Counted from the stretch's first letter, positions 25,790-36,595 are shown. The stretch: DNA of 64,000 nt from Pseudobutyrivibrio ruminis (GCA_015057315.1 SVER01000001.1:1-64000), one strand, 5' to 3'. The notes: a model not told the origin generated them from the letters alone. Numbers and translations are program-made.

Positions 25790-28700
25790 TGGATTTAGTA
25801 GAAAAAAGCATCTTATACGATTCATATCTTTAATTCTTGTATGTAGCCTAACTCTTTCTGGCATGGCTGTAAGTAGGTACGATAGAGGGCTTGGGCAAGT
25901 TTATGCTGCCCAAAAGTTAAAGCTTTCTGCGGCCAAAAAGCTGGCAGTTGCCAATTCAGACAAAATTGATGCACTTGATACCAAAATAGAATCAAAGCAG
26001 GCTGAAAGACAGTCTGCAATCAAGGCGTTGGAAGAAAAGCAAAGGGATATGGCTACCTTTAGATGGTCACCACTTCTTAGCTTCAAGTTTCCAACCACTC
26101 CAAGTGAGGCGGAGGCATTTGAATTTCAGTTTAAACCAGTACAGCTTGAATACAGTATTAAGACTATAAAGCATCAGCTTGATGATGAAAAGCTAACAGA
26201 ATATGAAAAGGTTAGTAATCTTTATATAGATATTATTACCTATACTGCGGAGGTAGCCTTTTTAGAGGAAAGAATAGCAAATCTGGATACTGCTATTGGA
26301 AAGAACAAAGCCAAGGTATTGGAGGGAACAGCAACTAAGGGCCAGGTTGAGCTTCAGGAAAAGAAGCTAAAAAAGATGCGCTCTGATATTGCAACACAGA
26401 AAAAAAAGCTTCTAAGTGCTAAGGAAAAGCTTGGAAAGGAAGTAGGCTTTTCTGTTACCTCTGGATATACATTTGACGAAGAATTTGTGGTAACAAACAT
26501 GAGTAGAGACTGTGTGGAAAAGCTACAACAGGTTGCTGTTGATAACGACCAGACAGTTTTTGAGGCAAGGCAGGAAATGCAGCTTGCCGGATTAAATCTA
26601 CAAATTAATTATAACCTTATGAGTCAGAAATATGGTGGGGATATCAGCATGATTCAAGGTTATATTAGTCAGCTTCAAGACGGTTCTGGACAGACTATAA
26701 ATAAGAGAGCCTTCAAGAAGGATTATGATGCTTTTCTAAAAAAGATAGATTCTCCATGGGCTGGCTACTGGAAGATTCTTTTTTTTAAGATTCCAAAGGA
26801 ATGGTTAAAGGGCAGCCAGGATGGTGTTAGATATATTGAGGATGATCCTTATGTGTTGTATTCTGCAGCCTTAGATTATCAGGCTGCTTGCAAGGATTAC
26901 AATAATGCATGTGACGAATTAAAGCAAAATGTAGCTGACTATTTTGATAGTCTAATGGATGCCAGAAGTGCATATATATCAGCCAAGGATGATATGAAAA
27001 AAGAAAAAGCTGATTTAATGGAGGCTGAATCAAAAAATGCAATGGGCACCATGACCTTAGAAGAATTTGAAATGGTAAGTGAGGAATATGAAGCTGCCAG
27101 AACCCAATTAAAGGATTCGCTTTCTACATATTCCAAATCATTATATTCCTTTGACAGAATCACCTGCGGTGGAGCCAGTGAATATATTATGGCAGAATCA
27201 TTATCTGCCCAGACAGGTGGGGTTGGTTTTGGAACAGCAGAAAATAAGAAAAAGAATCCAATTGATGAAGTAACACCTGTTTTGGCAAGTGGAGCAACAT
27301 ATAGCATACGCTCTATTGTTGATACCCAGGAGTTTGTATTATATGTGGATATTCCTGATGGATTTGAACCTCAGGTTACTCATTTTGAACTATGGGCTGA
27401 TAACAGACAGATAGGACAAAGGGTTCCTGTTACAGGCTCTATCAGGCATTTAAAGATTGCTGTAAGTGACGTTAATTCTATTTTTGTAAGACTATATAAT
27501 GGGTCAGATTTTGTAGATGATTGTGCCATCGACCCGGATACCAGCTACGGACCGCTTAATATTACTTCATCCTACAAGGTAGATGAGCTAGTAAATTATC
27601 CTGTAATTGGTACATACACTATAGAGGACGATACAACAACGGATATGATAAGGGTCAGATTTGCCTTTGATCAGACTGCTGTAAAGGACGTATATCCTAA
27701 GGGTGCTGATGTGGCCTTCTATAATCTGGCTACGGAAAAAAGCCTGTATCTGTTTTCTAATGATTTGATAGCTCAAGACCAGGCCTTTAGTTACATGGCT
27801 TTTATAAAAAGGGATGTAGGTAAGCTTACCCTTAGATTATTTGATAAGAATGGAGATTATATTGGTGGAGCCAAATTAGATGGTGATAATGGCAACATTT
27901 TTGTAGATAAATCTATAACCGATGAAGATATGCATAAGGTGGCCGCAAGGCAAATCCTTACGGAGATAAAGGGTAAATCTCTTAACGATGAATTAAAGAG
28001 AGTTACTGATCTTTACAATTCTGCAAAAGGAAATTCTGCAGACTCTTCAACTGCAGAATATTATAAAAAGCATATTGAGGAAATAAAAAATGAGTTAAAG
28101 ACAATAAGCGCAAATATTTCAGATGAAGAGATAGAGGAAGCTTTATCTACATATAAGGATGAAATAGATAAAAGAGTTAGTGAAAACTCAAATAAAGCTG
28201 ATACTACAGATTCTGAAAAAGTTGCTGAAGAAATTTCTGCAAAGAATGAAATAATCAAGGATGCAGCTATTAGATTTGTTAAAGAAAAAAGGGATAAAGA
28301 CAGAAGGGCAGCAATAGCTAAAACTATTAGCGATTATGAGAATGAGCTAATGAAGGCACAGCGTCAATATGCTGCCGCAGCTGATGAAAAAACTAAAGCA
28401 GATATTGAACAAAAAGTCAGGGATACACAAGCCAAGATAATATTAGAGAAGGATAAGCTAAAGGAAATAGATAGTAGCGAAGTAACTGAGGATGAGATTA
28501 ATGCAGCTTTGATTGAGCATGGTGATGAAATATACTCCTCAGTGGTTGATAAGCTTAATTCGGCTATGCTTTTTGGAACGCCAACAGGAAAATGGGCTGT
28601 CCAGTATTTGCAGGCACATGGTGTTGCTGATTCAGAGAAAAATGTAAGAATGATTGTTTCAGCAGCATCAAAAATAGAAGACTATGAAAAGAAGCTTGAA

Positions 28701-28907
28701 AGAAAGAAGGTTATTGAAAAGCAGCTAAAAGAAGCAGAAGAAAAGCATGTAAAGCTCAGTAAAAGCAAGTCTTCTACAGATAGGGCATGTGCAAGGAAGT
28801 TAAAAATTATTATTGCAGCTTATAACAAGAATCTAAAAACTCTGGAAAAGGAAATTGAAGAAGTAGACCCTGGACGAGAGCTTAAGGATAATGAAAATGG
28901 CAAATGA
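25779..28907 (+). CDS. Secreted TolC-like coiled-coil protein
   Basis: A 1042-residue protein with an N-terminal signal peptide (hydrophobic segment about 14-32, likely cleavage after VYAA). Residues 45-470 alternate long coiled coils with short loops, including ATKGQVELQEKKLKKMRSD and a second antiparallel set, the layout of outer-membrane-efflux (TolC) proteins. A beta-rich middle (about 505-700) and a very charged coiled-coil tail (about 715-1030) follow. Finding a TolC-like fold in a bacterium that otherwise looks Gram-positive is notable. A periplasm-like spacer or a sleeve through the wall is possible but not proven. It overlaps the MORN gene and is followed 8 bp later by the first secreted paralogue. 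Confidence 0.65.
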   Translation: MLGSGFSRKKHLIRFISLILVCSLTLSGMAVSRYDRGLGQVYAAQKLKLSAAKKLAVANSDKIDALDTKIESKQAERQSAIKALEEKQRDMATFRWSPLLSFKFPTTPSEAEAFEFQFKPVQLEYSIKTIKHQLDDEKLTEYEKVSNLYIDIITYTAEVAFLEERIANLDTAIGKNKAKVLEGTATKGQVELQEKKLKKMRSDIATQKKKLLSAKEKLGKEVGFSVTSGYTFDEEFVVTNMSRDCVEKLQQVAVDNDQTVFEARQEMQLAGLNLQINYNLMSQKYGGDISMIQGYISQLQDGSGQTINKRAFKKDYDAFLKKIDSPWAGYWKILFFKIPKEWLKGSQDGVRYIEDDPYVLYSAALDYQAACKDYNNACDELKQNVADYFDSLMDARSAYISAKDDMKKEKADLMEAESKNAMGTMTLEEFEMVSEEYEAARTQLKDSLSTYSKSLYSFDRITCGGASEYIMAESLSAQTGGVGFGTAENKKKNPIDEVTPVLASGATYSIRSIVDTQEFVLYVDIPDGFEPQVTHFELWADNRQIGQRVPVTGSIRHLKIAVSDVNSIFVRLYNGSDFVDDCAIDPDTSYGPLNITSSYKVDELVNYPVIGTYTIEDDTTTDMIRVRFAFDQTAVKDVYPKGADVAFYNLATEKSLYLFSNDLIAQDQAFSYMAFIKRDVGKLTLRLFDKNGDYIGGAKLDGDNGNIFVDKSITDEDMHKVAARQILTEIKGKSLNDELKRVTDLYNSAKGNSADSSTAEYYKKHIEEIKNELKTISANISDEEIEEALSTYKDEIDKRVSENSNKADTTDSEKVAEEISAKNEIIKDAAIRFVKEKRDKDRRAAIAKTISDYENELMKAQRQYAAAADEKTKADIEQKVRDTQAKIILEKDKLKEIDSSEVTEDEINAALIEHGDEIYSSVVDKLNSAMLFGTPTGKWAVQYLQAHGVADSEKNVRMIVSAASKIEDYEKKLERKKVIEKQLKEAEEKHVKLSKSKSSTDRACARKLKIIIAAYNKNLKTLEKEIEEVDPGRELKDNENGK

Positions 28908-28915
28908 GGTAGGGT

Positions 28916-31900
28916 ATGGAATTTATTAGGCGCATAAAAAGAAAAATAGCACAAATGCTGGTGCTTATTATGCTTATGTGGTGTATTGCGCCTTCTGTGA
29001 CGCCCAAAATGGGAGGAACTGTCTATGCAGCAGGCTATGTTGATTCAGTTCTTTTACCAGTTGCAAATAAAAGTCTTGGAAAAACAGTGGAGGCATCAGC
29101 TGTAAATGATGCTGCAAAGGCTGTACATACCTCTGGTACATGGAGCAGTGTAACAGTAGTTAGTATTTTAAATAAGCTGGGTGGTGCTGCAAATCCCGTT
29201 GATTATAGCGGCAATGCAATGAGTGGTGGATATACATTAGGTAAGCTTATGGTGGATTATACAAGATCCAAATATACAGGAGCAGCCATGCTTACTGATG
29301 AAGAAATAATAGGTATTTTTGATATGCAGGCAGAAGGAGCTGGTTCTGCAAATATTGATGTGGATGCATTTATGGCCGCCGTTGCCTCTGCAGCTGCAAG
29401 TAAAGGTACAGGTGGATTTAATGCTAATGAAGGAACATCAGTTATAGATACCAGTAATTTTATTACATACGGTGAGTACATACAAAGGTTATCAAGCCCA
29501 GTTGCAGCAGGCACTTTGTATATAGGCACCTGGATTATTGACGCCCAGGCAATTACCAGCACCTTCTACGAAATGGCAATTGATTCTATGGCTCAGGTTA
29601 ATCAGAATAATAAGCTATATAAGTCTGAGCTTTCCAGTGGATATTGGAAAAATATTGAAGGTGCTGAAAGCTTAGAAGCTATTCTACCTTTAGCAGATAA
29701 TGTGCCAGAAACAGAAATGCTAAATCTATATATATCCGTAATAGTTGGAAGAGATGGCATTCCACATTCGGCAAAAACAGGGGATGTGGTAGATGTTTTT
29801 TCTATGAGTAATCCATACGAAATGGAGCAGGTTCCTGAACTTAGAGGAGTAAAAGCCTTATTAGATGGAAAGGTAGTGTCAGCATCAGATACTGGCTCTA
29901 AAAACTATACATACTGGCAATTAACCAGATTATTTAATTATGACCAACCATATGATAGAAAGCTTGATTACAAAACTGCATGTGACTATGTATTTGATGT
30001 ATCAAAAAGAAGTAATATAGCTTTCTATGCAAAGGATGCAAGGGGCACAGGAAGATTTGAGGAATCGGGCAAGGGCTTTATTAATGCCCTGGAAATGGAG
30101 GCAGAAAATAAAGGTGACCGTTACATTCAATATGTATGGAGTAGCCATAATGATACTACTGAGCATCCAGCACTTATTAGAGGTGCTGTTAACTGGGGTG
30201 GAGAAAAAGCATGGGTAGATGAAGTAAATAAATTTCCTAAAGGTATGGATACCCTTAATGAGAGATTGATGTTATTCAGACGTATTTGGTTACATACCAC
30301 TCAGGTACATGATGATATAAGTGATGATGCTGACTCTAAGATGTCAGCCCTTACAAATCTGTATTTTAGTCTTTGTCGTTCCAATAATCCGGAAGGTAAA
30401 GAGCTTGCAGAGGAAGCTATGAGTGTGGAGTCTGCTTTAGATTCTCTTAGAAGATATAGAGCCTACTATAATATGGTGGAGAATCCTGAGAACAATACTA
30501 TTGTTGGACCATCTCTAGGGTTTATTTATGAGCTGGTATCAACAGGTACATCTTCAATTGGTGGTGATTACAAGGTATGCTGGCATTGGTACACAAGCGA
30601 TGATTTTGAGCCAGTTGATTCTGTGGTTGCAGCAATGGAAGAAGCACTTGTATCTTGTACACAGGCTATGTATAAATACAAATCCAAGAGTATACAAGAG
30701 GGCAGTACCATTTTATCAAAAACAAAATACAGTCTTCAGATGAATGTAATAAATAATGCACCAGGAGGTCCTTCAGCTGTTTCAGAGGACTTAAGAAAGC
30801 TTGTTGATATTGATAATATTTCAAACAATGTTATTGCTCATAAGTCAAGAGAATTAAATCTAATTACAGATTCTTTAATTCCAACAGCTGATGCTAATTT
30901 CAGGTCACAGCTACATAGTGGGTTAAATGATGAAGGAAGGGCAGTAGTATCAGACCCAGCATCAACAGATGAAATTAAGAATGAAGTAATGAAGGATCAG
31001 AAGGCTGGAATATCTGCTTCTGCTGCAGAGCTACAGCTTTTGATAAAAGCCAGAGCTATGAGACTTACAAAGGATAGAGCTATAGATTTTATAAAGCAAA
31101 GAATTAATATAGCAGAGTCTCAGAGAGTTGGTATTAGAAATGATGTATTCAAGGTCTATGCAAATGAGGCCTTAGATGCCCATATTACATGGCTTACAGA
31201 ATTGTTAAACCAGGTTAAATCTGGAAGTAATTTAAGCGAGGATGATAACAGCTACGATACAAAGCTAAGTAATATAGAAAATGATATTCTAACAGCTTTA
31301 GATAACGGGGATATTGAAGGTGCAGAAAGATTAGAAAAGCAATTATCAGATTTAAAGGATAGTCAGGATGCAGATGAAAAAGCTAAGAGGGATATTATCA
31401 ATAACCCTAATGCATCAGCTGCTGATAAAGCAGAAGCATTAGATACAAATACTCCTACTGGTATAGCGGATAAGATTGCCAATAATGCTATTCAAGATAT
31501 TAGTGATGGCAAATATGATGGAGTATCTGGGGATATTGATGCTTTGGATGCACTTGGCTCTGATAAGTTGTCTAATGTTTTAAATGCTCTTTACGCCCAC
31601 GGGGCACCAAAGAGCCTTATCAATCAGGCTAAAGATGCAATAGCAAACAATGATAGTGATTTTAAGGACAGATACGGTACAGCAAGTAAGACTTCTGATA
31701 ATGATGCCAGTGATGCATCAATAAAAACAGAGGATGCTTCAAATGAAAATGGTATAGGAGAGCCTATTACAGGTGAGGGCACTGGACTTACTGAGGATTT
31801 GATAGCTTCTGCAATAAAAGATGCTTTTGGTAAGGATTTTAATAAATTATCTGAATTAGACAAAGCTGCTGTAGTAGCAGGCCTTCTAAATTATGCCAAG

Positions 31901-32410
31901 GCAAGAGATGATGGTGATGTTTATAATTATTTAATCGCTCGTTTAAGTAACTTGCTGGATCAGAAGAACATATTTATTTACAAACAGTATCTATCTGATG
32001 AAACAAAGGAATATGTGAGTCTGGCTGCTATTAATCGATGCAGAAGGTATTCAAGATTCAGGCTTGTAGAAGAAAAAAATGAAATTACCATGACTCAGAT
32101 AGTGGGGGGCACAGCAAGCTACCTGTTTAAGGATGGAAAGACAGACGTAATAATAAATTCCAAGGATGAGGATATAATGAATACTCCTGTGGTTTCACAA
32201 GCTGATTCCTACTTATATGGAAACAATGTAAAGACATATCCATACATAGTAGAGGATTACGGAGGAAAGTATATGTATTGCACTGGCACTTATATTCCAG
32301 GTACTACATGGGCTATTCTTGTGACACCACAGTTGGATAAGAAGATAGCCAACTTCCTTGATGAATTGGACGAATATGTAGATGGTATTGTAAACAACAG
32401 CAACAATTAG
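28916..32410 (+). CDS. Large secreted protein of the envelope module, paralogue A
   Basis: A 1164-residue secreted protein with a signal peptide (basic start, hydrophobic 11-27, probable cleavage after VYAA). It shares several blocks with the next gene product: YKSEL..G.WKN..GAESL..ILP, a GDDGIP-like turn, NPYEME..PEL, VESALDS.R, an EYVSL.AI..CR block and a closing strand AILVTP with a helix. A long Asp/Ser-rich helical insertion (about 770-960) is unique to this copy. No enzyme motif or sortase signal is visible. I do not recognise the family. Confidence 0.75.
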   Translation: MEFIRRIKRKIAQMLVLIMLMWCIAPSVTPKMGGTVYAAGYVDSVLLPVANKSLGKTVEASAVNDAAKAVHTSGTWSSVTVVSILNKLGGAANPVDYSGNAMSGGYTLGKLMVDYTRSKYTGAAMLTDEEIIGIFDMQAEGAGSANIDVDAFMAAVASAAASKGTGGFNANEGTSVIDTSNFITYGEYIQRLSSPVAAGTLYIGTWIIDAQAITSTFYEMAIDSMAQVNQNNKLYKSELSSGYWKNIEGAESLEAILPLADNVPETEMLNLYISVIVGRDGIPHSAKTGDVVDVFSMSNPYEMEQVPELRGVKALLDGKVVSASDTGSKNYTYWQLTRLFNYDQPYDRKLDYKTACDYVFDVSKRSNIAFYAKDARGTGRFEESGKGFINALEMEAENKGDRYIQYVWSSHNDTTEHPALIRGAVNWGGEKAWVDEVNKFPKGMDTLNERLMLFRRIWLHTTQVHDDISDDADSKMSALTNLYFSLCRSNNPEGKELAEEAMSVESALDSLRRYRAYYNMVENPENNTIVGPSLGFIYELVSTGTSSIGGDYKVCWHWYTSDDFEPVDSVVAAMEEALVSCTQAMYKYKSKSIQEGSTILSKTKYSLQMNVINNAPGGPSAVSEDLRKLVDIDNISNNVIAHKSRELNLITDSLIPTADANFRSQLHSGLNDEGRAVVSDPASTDEIKNEVMKDQKAGISASAAELQLLIKARAMRLTKDRAIDFIKQRINIAESQRVGIRNDVFKVYANEALDAHITWLTELLNQVKSGSNLSEDDNSYDTKLSNIENDILTALDNGDIEGAERLEKQLSDLKDSQDADEKAKRDIINNPNASAADKAEALDTNTPTGIADKIANNAIQDISDGKYDGVSGDIDALDALGSDKLSNVLNALYAHGAPKSLINQAKDAIANNDSDFKDRYGTASKTSDNDASDASIKTEDASNENGIGEPITGEGTGLTEDLIASAIKDAFGKDFNKLSELDKAAVVAGLLNYAKARDDGDVYNYLIARLSNLLDQKNIFIYKQYLSDETKEYVSLAAINRCRRYSRFRLVEEKNEITMTQIVGGTASYLFKDGKTDVIINSKDEDIMNTPVVSQADSYLYGNNVKTYPYIVEDYGGKYMYCTGTYIPGTTWAILVTPQLDKKIANFLDELDEYVDGIVNNSNN

Positions 32411-32432
32411 TTTGTTTATAGGTGCTATGGGG

Positions 32433-35135
32433 ATGAAGAGTTTTTGGAAATTAATTAAGCGCATACAAATGAGGATTCTCACATTGGTATTAGTGGGAAC
32501 TCTTTGTATGCCTTTATTTTTTAATTTTTCTTCTATCAGTAAAGTAGAGGCTAAGGAAAAAGGTGCAATAACCTATGAATATTACACAGTAACTTTAGGA
32601 AAGCAGGTTAAGACAAGCTGGCTTTTTGTAGGTACATACCTTATGAGCCTAAAGGGTGTAACACCTCAGTTATACAAAAGCGCTCTTGAGTCAAGAGATG
32701 CATTTAATCAACCAATTGCATTTTACAAATCAGAATTAGACAGAGGTAATTGGAAAAATGTAGATGGAGCCGAGTCTCTTTCAACAATTCTTCCAACAAC
32801 GGAAACTGTAAAGGAGGAAACACTTTATCCTTATTATATTACTACGGTAATTGGAGATGATGGCATACCAAAGGATCCAGTTAGCGGTAAGCGTATAGAT
32901 ATTTACGATATTAATTCTCCTTATGAAATGGAAAATCTTCCTGAGCTAAAGGATTTGTACGAGTACTTTGAAAATGGAGAGTTGCAGAAATCTTCATCTA
33001 GCTCTAATCAATATTTGTATTCTGTTTTAAATTCTTTCTTTGAAAGTGATAATTTAGAGTCCTATGATAGAAAGAATCTGGATGTAAAAAAAGCATACGA
33101 TGAATATATTGAGCTTAAGGGGCAGGGTAAAGAAGAAAATCTTATTAAGATAGAAGAGCTTTGGTCACAGTCACTTTTGAATAATCCTAATATGTATCCA
33201 GAAGAGTATAAGGACATTATGCTTGTGATGCAAAACTGGTCTAACATTAGAGGACCAAAAACAGATGAGATTGATACTCAAATGAAAAATGTAAATGCCC
33301 TTTATACCAGATTACAGGAGATGAACCTACCAGATGAAGCTGATGCAGCATTGGCAGTTGAGTCTGCCTTGGATTCGGGACGTAAAGCAAGGATTTATCA
33401 TAATTTAGTAGCTAATAAAAATCTTATAGGAAGCTATGATCCGGATGCTAAAATTGAGAACTTTGGTCCCACACCTACTTTATTGTTCTTAAGGGATGCA
33501 GCTAAAAAAGGAAATCCTGATTTTGCCAGAAAATTTCCATATACAAGATATGGAGTTATTAAGATACCTCTTATAAATAAGGGGATAAATAGAGAGTTTA
33601 AAGAGGTACCAGAGCTTACAGAGCTTGTGGATGAGGCTATTGATGAATGTAAAGAATCTCACACCTATTATTCAAGGCGCATGCTCTCCAGGGGTACTAC
33701 CATATCTGAATATGTAGAGTTCCTGTTATCAAAAACAATAATTTATAATGCCAACGATGTTGATAAGGCTATGCCATGCCTACAGATGTACGTGGATTGG
33801 AAGAATATAGGAAACAATGACATTGTTCATAGTGCAAGAGAATTGACTACTTTGCAGGCTTGCTTAATACCATTATCATCATGGGATTTTGCTAATAAAA
33901 AAACAGAAGAATCTGTTGAGGATTATCAATATTACATTAGGGCTTATTCTTATAGAGGAACTAAAGATGAAAACATCACGATGGTAAATGAGCGTATAGA
34001 ATATGCTAAATCTTTAGAGGAAGAGTTTAAGGCCGCTAATAAGGATGAACTACTAAAGGCTCATATCAAGTGGCTGAATAATTTACTTAAATCAATAGAG
34101 AATACCTCGGATGGTAAAGAAAGTGAGTCAGATTCCACTGCAAAGCTAAAAGAGGAAATGAATAAGGCCATTGAAGAGGGGGATTTAGTTAAAGCCAAAA
34201 AGATAGAAACCTACCTGAAAAAGCTGGATCCAAAATCATTGGATAATGGAGATAAAACTAGAACATCTAAGGCAGGAGTTCCTAATTTAAGCGGCAGAAA
34301 GTCAGCCAAAGAATTAATAGAGGATATCATCTATAGTGAAATAAAAAATGATGATTACGATCCTTCGAAGGATTTTGAATTATACAAAAGAGCAGGAGGA
34401 GATATAGAAAAATTATTAGGTGACAAGGGTATAGATGTTAATCCTGATTTGTATGCAAAAAAAGCAGATAATGAGTCTTCGGGTAGTGAAAGCCTGGGCC
34501 TGGCAGATGTAACAAATGGAAAAGATATATCTGCTGATGATATTGAGGGGGCTATAGATGATGTGCTTGGGGATAAGGATAATATGAGTGCTAAAGATGA
34601 GGCCATAGTAGCAGCAGCTCTTCAGGAAGTCCTGGATGAAGTTTATACAGATTCAGTACTGGATTATATGAAACAGCTGATTGCTAAAATGCTTAAGGAA
34701 GAGAATCCTTACATCTATGGAAAGTACATGAGAGATTTAAGTGTAGAATATGTATCACTTGGGGCAATTGATAATTGTAGAAACGCTACGGGCTATAGAT
34801 ATGTAGAGAAAAAATCTGCTGACCAGACTACAATGGCTCAGACTCATGGAGGCTCTGTAAGCTATACATTTACTATTTATTCTAAAGGAGTTCTTAAGAG
34901 TACTGGTGAAACCGATATGCTAAAGAACTATGCTGTACAGCAGACAGACAAATACATAAAAACAAAGGAAAATCGTAAGTATACATATATTTTGGAAGAT
35001 GATGCAAAGCAATTCATGAAGGTTGGGTGTATTTATATGCGAGGCACTGATTATGCAATTCTGGTTACGGAAAATATGGATGACAAGATAAATAAGATGG
35101 TTGAATTGTTGACACAACTAGAGGATGACGAGTGA
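32433..35135 (+). CDS. Large secreted protein of the envelope module, paralogue B
   Basis: A 900-residue secreted protein. The ATG at 32433 is chosen because AGGTG lies 8 nt upstream; ATG 32427 and TTG 32412 are alternatives. A signal peptide (hydrophobic about 13-30, cleavage near VEA) leads into a protein aligned with the preceding gene along most of its length, including YKSELDRGNWKNVDGAESL, SPYEMENLPEL and a C-terminal YTYILEDD...AILVTENMD block. The pair arose by tandem duplication. The stop codon lies 3 bp before the second shared promoter motif, so this gene closes the envelope module. Confidence 0.75.
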   Translation: MKSFWKLIKRIQMRILTLVLVGTLCMPLFFNFSSISKVEAKEKGAITYEYYTVTLGKQVKTSWLFVGTYLMSLKGVTPQLYKSALESRDAFNQPIAFYKSELDRGNWKNVDGAESLSTILPTTETVKEETLYPYYITTVIGDDGIPKDPVSGKRIDIYDINSPYEMENLPELKDLYEYFENGELQKSSSSSNQYLYSVLNSFFESDNLESYDRKNLDVKKAYDEYIELKGQGKEENLIKIEELWSQSLLNNPNMYPEEYKDIMLVMQNWSNIRGPKTDEIDTQMKNVNALYTRLQEMNLPDEADAALAVESALDSGRKARIYHNLVANKNLIGSYDPDAKIENFGPTPTLLFLRDAAKKGNPDFARKFPYTRYGVIKIPLINKGINREFKEVPELTELVDEAIDECKESHTYYSRRMLSRGTTISEYVEFLLSKTIIYNANDVDKAMPCLQMYVDWKNIGNNDIVHSARELTTLQACLIPLSSWDFANKKTEESVEDYQYYIRAYSYRGTKDENITMVNERIEYAKSLEEEFKAANKDELLKAHIKWLNNLLKSIENTSDGKESESDSTAKLKEEMNKAIEEGDLVKAKKIETYLKKLDPKSLDNGDKTRTSKAGVPNLSGRKSAKELIEDIIYSEIKNDDYDPSKDFELYKRAGGDIEKLLGDKGIDVNPDLYAKKADNESSGSESLGLADVTNGKDISADDIEGAIDDVLGDKDNMSAKDEAIVAAALQEVLDEVYTDSVLDYMKQLIAKMLKEENPYIYGKYMRDLSVEYVSLGAIDNCRNATGYRYVEKKSADQTTMAQTHGGSVSYTFTIYSKGVLKSTGETDMLKNYAVQQTDKYIKTKENRKYTYILEDDAKQFMKVGCIYMRGTDYAILVTENMDDKINKMVELLTQLEDDE

Positions 35136-35138
35136 GTT

Positions 35139-35185
35139 GTTGCACTTTTGTTGCGGATGATTTGTTATTATCGTTATAAATAACA
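35139..35185 (+). promoter_or_regulatory. Shared promoter/operator motif, copy 2
   Basis: GTTGCACTTTTGTTGC (35139-35154) is identical to the 16-mer at 19261. TTTGTTA (35161-35167) follows at the same distance, and a TGTTA/TAACA inverted repeat (35163-35167 with 35181-35185) follows it. It directly precedes the first particle gene and probably starts the structural operon. Confidence 0.6.
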
Positions 35186-35200
35186 TGGAGGAAATATATA

Positions 35201-35800
35201 TTGGCGGATTATACAATTATTTCTGATGTAAGTAACTACATATTAAAAGTCCTTAGGGAAAAGATGTGTCCTGAGCCAATACCATCACCTAACAATATAG
35301 AAGTATCTTCACCTGCATCACAGGATGTGGATTATATTTTAGGTTTGTATTTATACGACATCAGAGAGGACGATACAGTGGCACCGCCTCCTACTATTAG
35401 AAGAGGTAAGCTGCAACTTGTGCCACCTCCTAAGCCATACAGCTTGTACTATATGGTTTTCGTTAATTCAGGTGGACAGGCAGGTCTTAAGGATCAGGAT
35501 TTTCAGAAAATTTTAGGAAAATGTGCCCAGATTGTAAACGACAATAATTCAGTTCTTCCCACCCAGCTTCAAAGCTGGTTAGAAACTAACGAGCCACCTA
35601 TTACACTTTCCCAGGCAAAGATAAGCTTAGAGGAAAAGGTAAGAGTTTGGTCGGCTATTAATAAGCCATATCAAATATCCTTGTTTTATAAGGTGGCACC
35701 GGTATTTGTTTCTAGCGAGATTGTAATCAACACACCTCGCGTTGTGGAAGCAGATTTTTCATTGCATGTTACAGGCGAACAACCTGATGATAGACCGTAA
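35201..35800 (+). CDS. DUF4255 (Pvc16/Afp16-like) tail terminator
   Basis: A 199-residue protein of the Pvc16 N-terminal (DUF4255) family, the cap that closes the sheath-tube end of Photorhabdus virulence cassette and antifeeding-prophage particles. Recognisable are the early strand-helix DYTIISDVSNYILKVLRE, the PSPNNIEVSSPA stretch, YILGLYLYDIRED and YSLYYMVFVNSGG. It starts at TTG with GGAGGA at good spacing, 47 bp after the shared 16-mer. It opens the structural operon. Confidence 0.87.
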   Translation: MADYTIISDVSNYILKVLREKMCPEPIPSPNNIEVSSPASQDVDYILGLYLYDIREDDTVAPPPTIRRGKLQLVPPPKPYSLYYMVFVNSGGQAGLKDQDFQKILGKCAQIVNDNNSVLPTQLQSWLETNEPPITLSQAKISLEEKVRVWSAINKPYQISLFYKVAPVFVSSEIVINTPRVVEADFSLHVTGEQPDDRP

Positions 35801-35839
35801 GTTAATTTGACTTACGCCGGAAAGGAGGTGAAGTAGCAA

Positions 35840-36583
35840 TTGGAAGAATGCAGGGTTCATTACAGACTTGATCTTCTGATTCGAGTTCTAGATGCCACAA
35901 CAGGAAGACCTGTTACGGAAAATGATATACGTTTTTTCAGAAATGACAAAGTTGAAACAGCCTTAAACCGAGGTGAAGGATGCTATATATTTATGAACTG
36001 CGGCAGAGAAAATTGTCTTATGCGTGTAGAAGTATATGGCTTTTATCCTCAGACTGTGACAGTGGATTATGAAAAAATGGAAGATTACCTGCCATCAATT
36101 GATGTATTCCTGATACCGTCAGAGAAGCAGCAGATTGAAGGAAGATTGCTAACTTTACAAGGTAAGCTTTCCGGGCTTGTGGCAGTTGAGGCCATCCATC
36201 CTGGCCGTCCCGTAAGTAGCATCAGAGAGTATGATGCTAAAAAGCACACCATAACGGTTCTGGCACCTAACAGGCGCATGAATCTACAAAGGCTTTATTA
36301 CGGGGTATTTAATCCTAACGAGGATACATTTGAGGACATAATCGTAAAAGAGGAGCTCTCAAATAAAAAAGTCCTACTGAAGGAACCGATTAAGAATGAA
36401 CTTCCCCAAAATGCTCCACTACATGCCATAACCTTTGGGCAGGTGGATGAGGATGGAACGTACAGACTGGCTGTACTAAACGATGGGAAGGATCAGAACT
36501 ATCTGGTCAAATACATTGTAAATGGTGAGACCAGATACAAAAAAATCGACTTACAGAATATTTCGGAAGTCACACTAGACTAA
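35840..36583 (+). CDS. CIS-associated protein with carboxypeptidase-regulatory-like N-terminus
   Basis: A 247-residue cytoplasmic protein of unknown function. It starts at TTG preceded by a very strong site (AAAGGAGGTG). The first 90 residues look like a prealbumin/carboxypeptidase-regulatory sandwich (LLIRVLDATTGRPV and RVEVYGFYPQTV). The remainder is beta-rich with two further small domains. Its place between the cap and the PAAR-like tip suggests a structural or assembly role in the particle. No family can be assigned with confidence. Confidence 0.7.
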   Translation: MEECRVHYRLDLLIRVLDATTGRPVTENDIRFFRNDKVETALNRGEGCYIFMNCGRENCLMRVEVYGFYPQTVTVDYEKMEDYLPSIDVFLIPSEKQQIEGRLLTLQGKLSGLVAVEAIHPGRPVSSIREYDAKKHTITVLAPNRRMNLQRLYYGVFNPNEDTFEDIIVKEELSNKKVLLKEPIKNELPQNAPLHAITFGQVDEDGTYRLAVLNDGKDQNYLVKYIVNGETRYKKIDLQNISEVTLD

Positions 36584-36595
36584 AGGGGGGACTAC

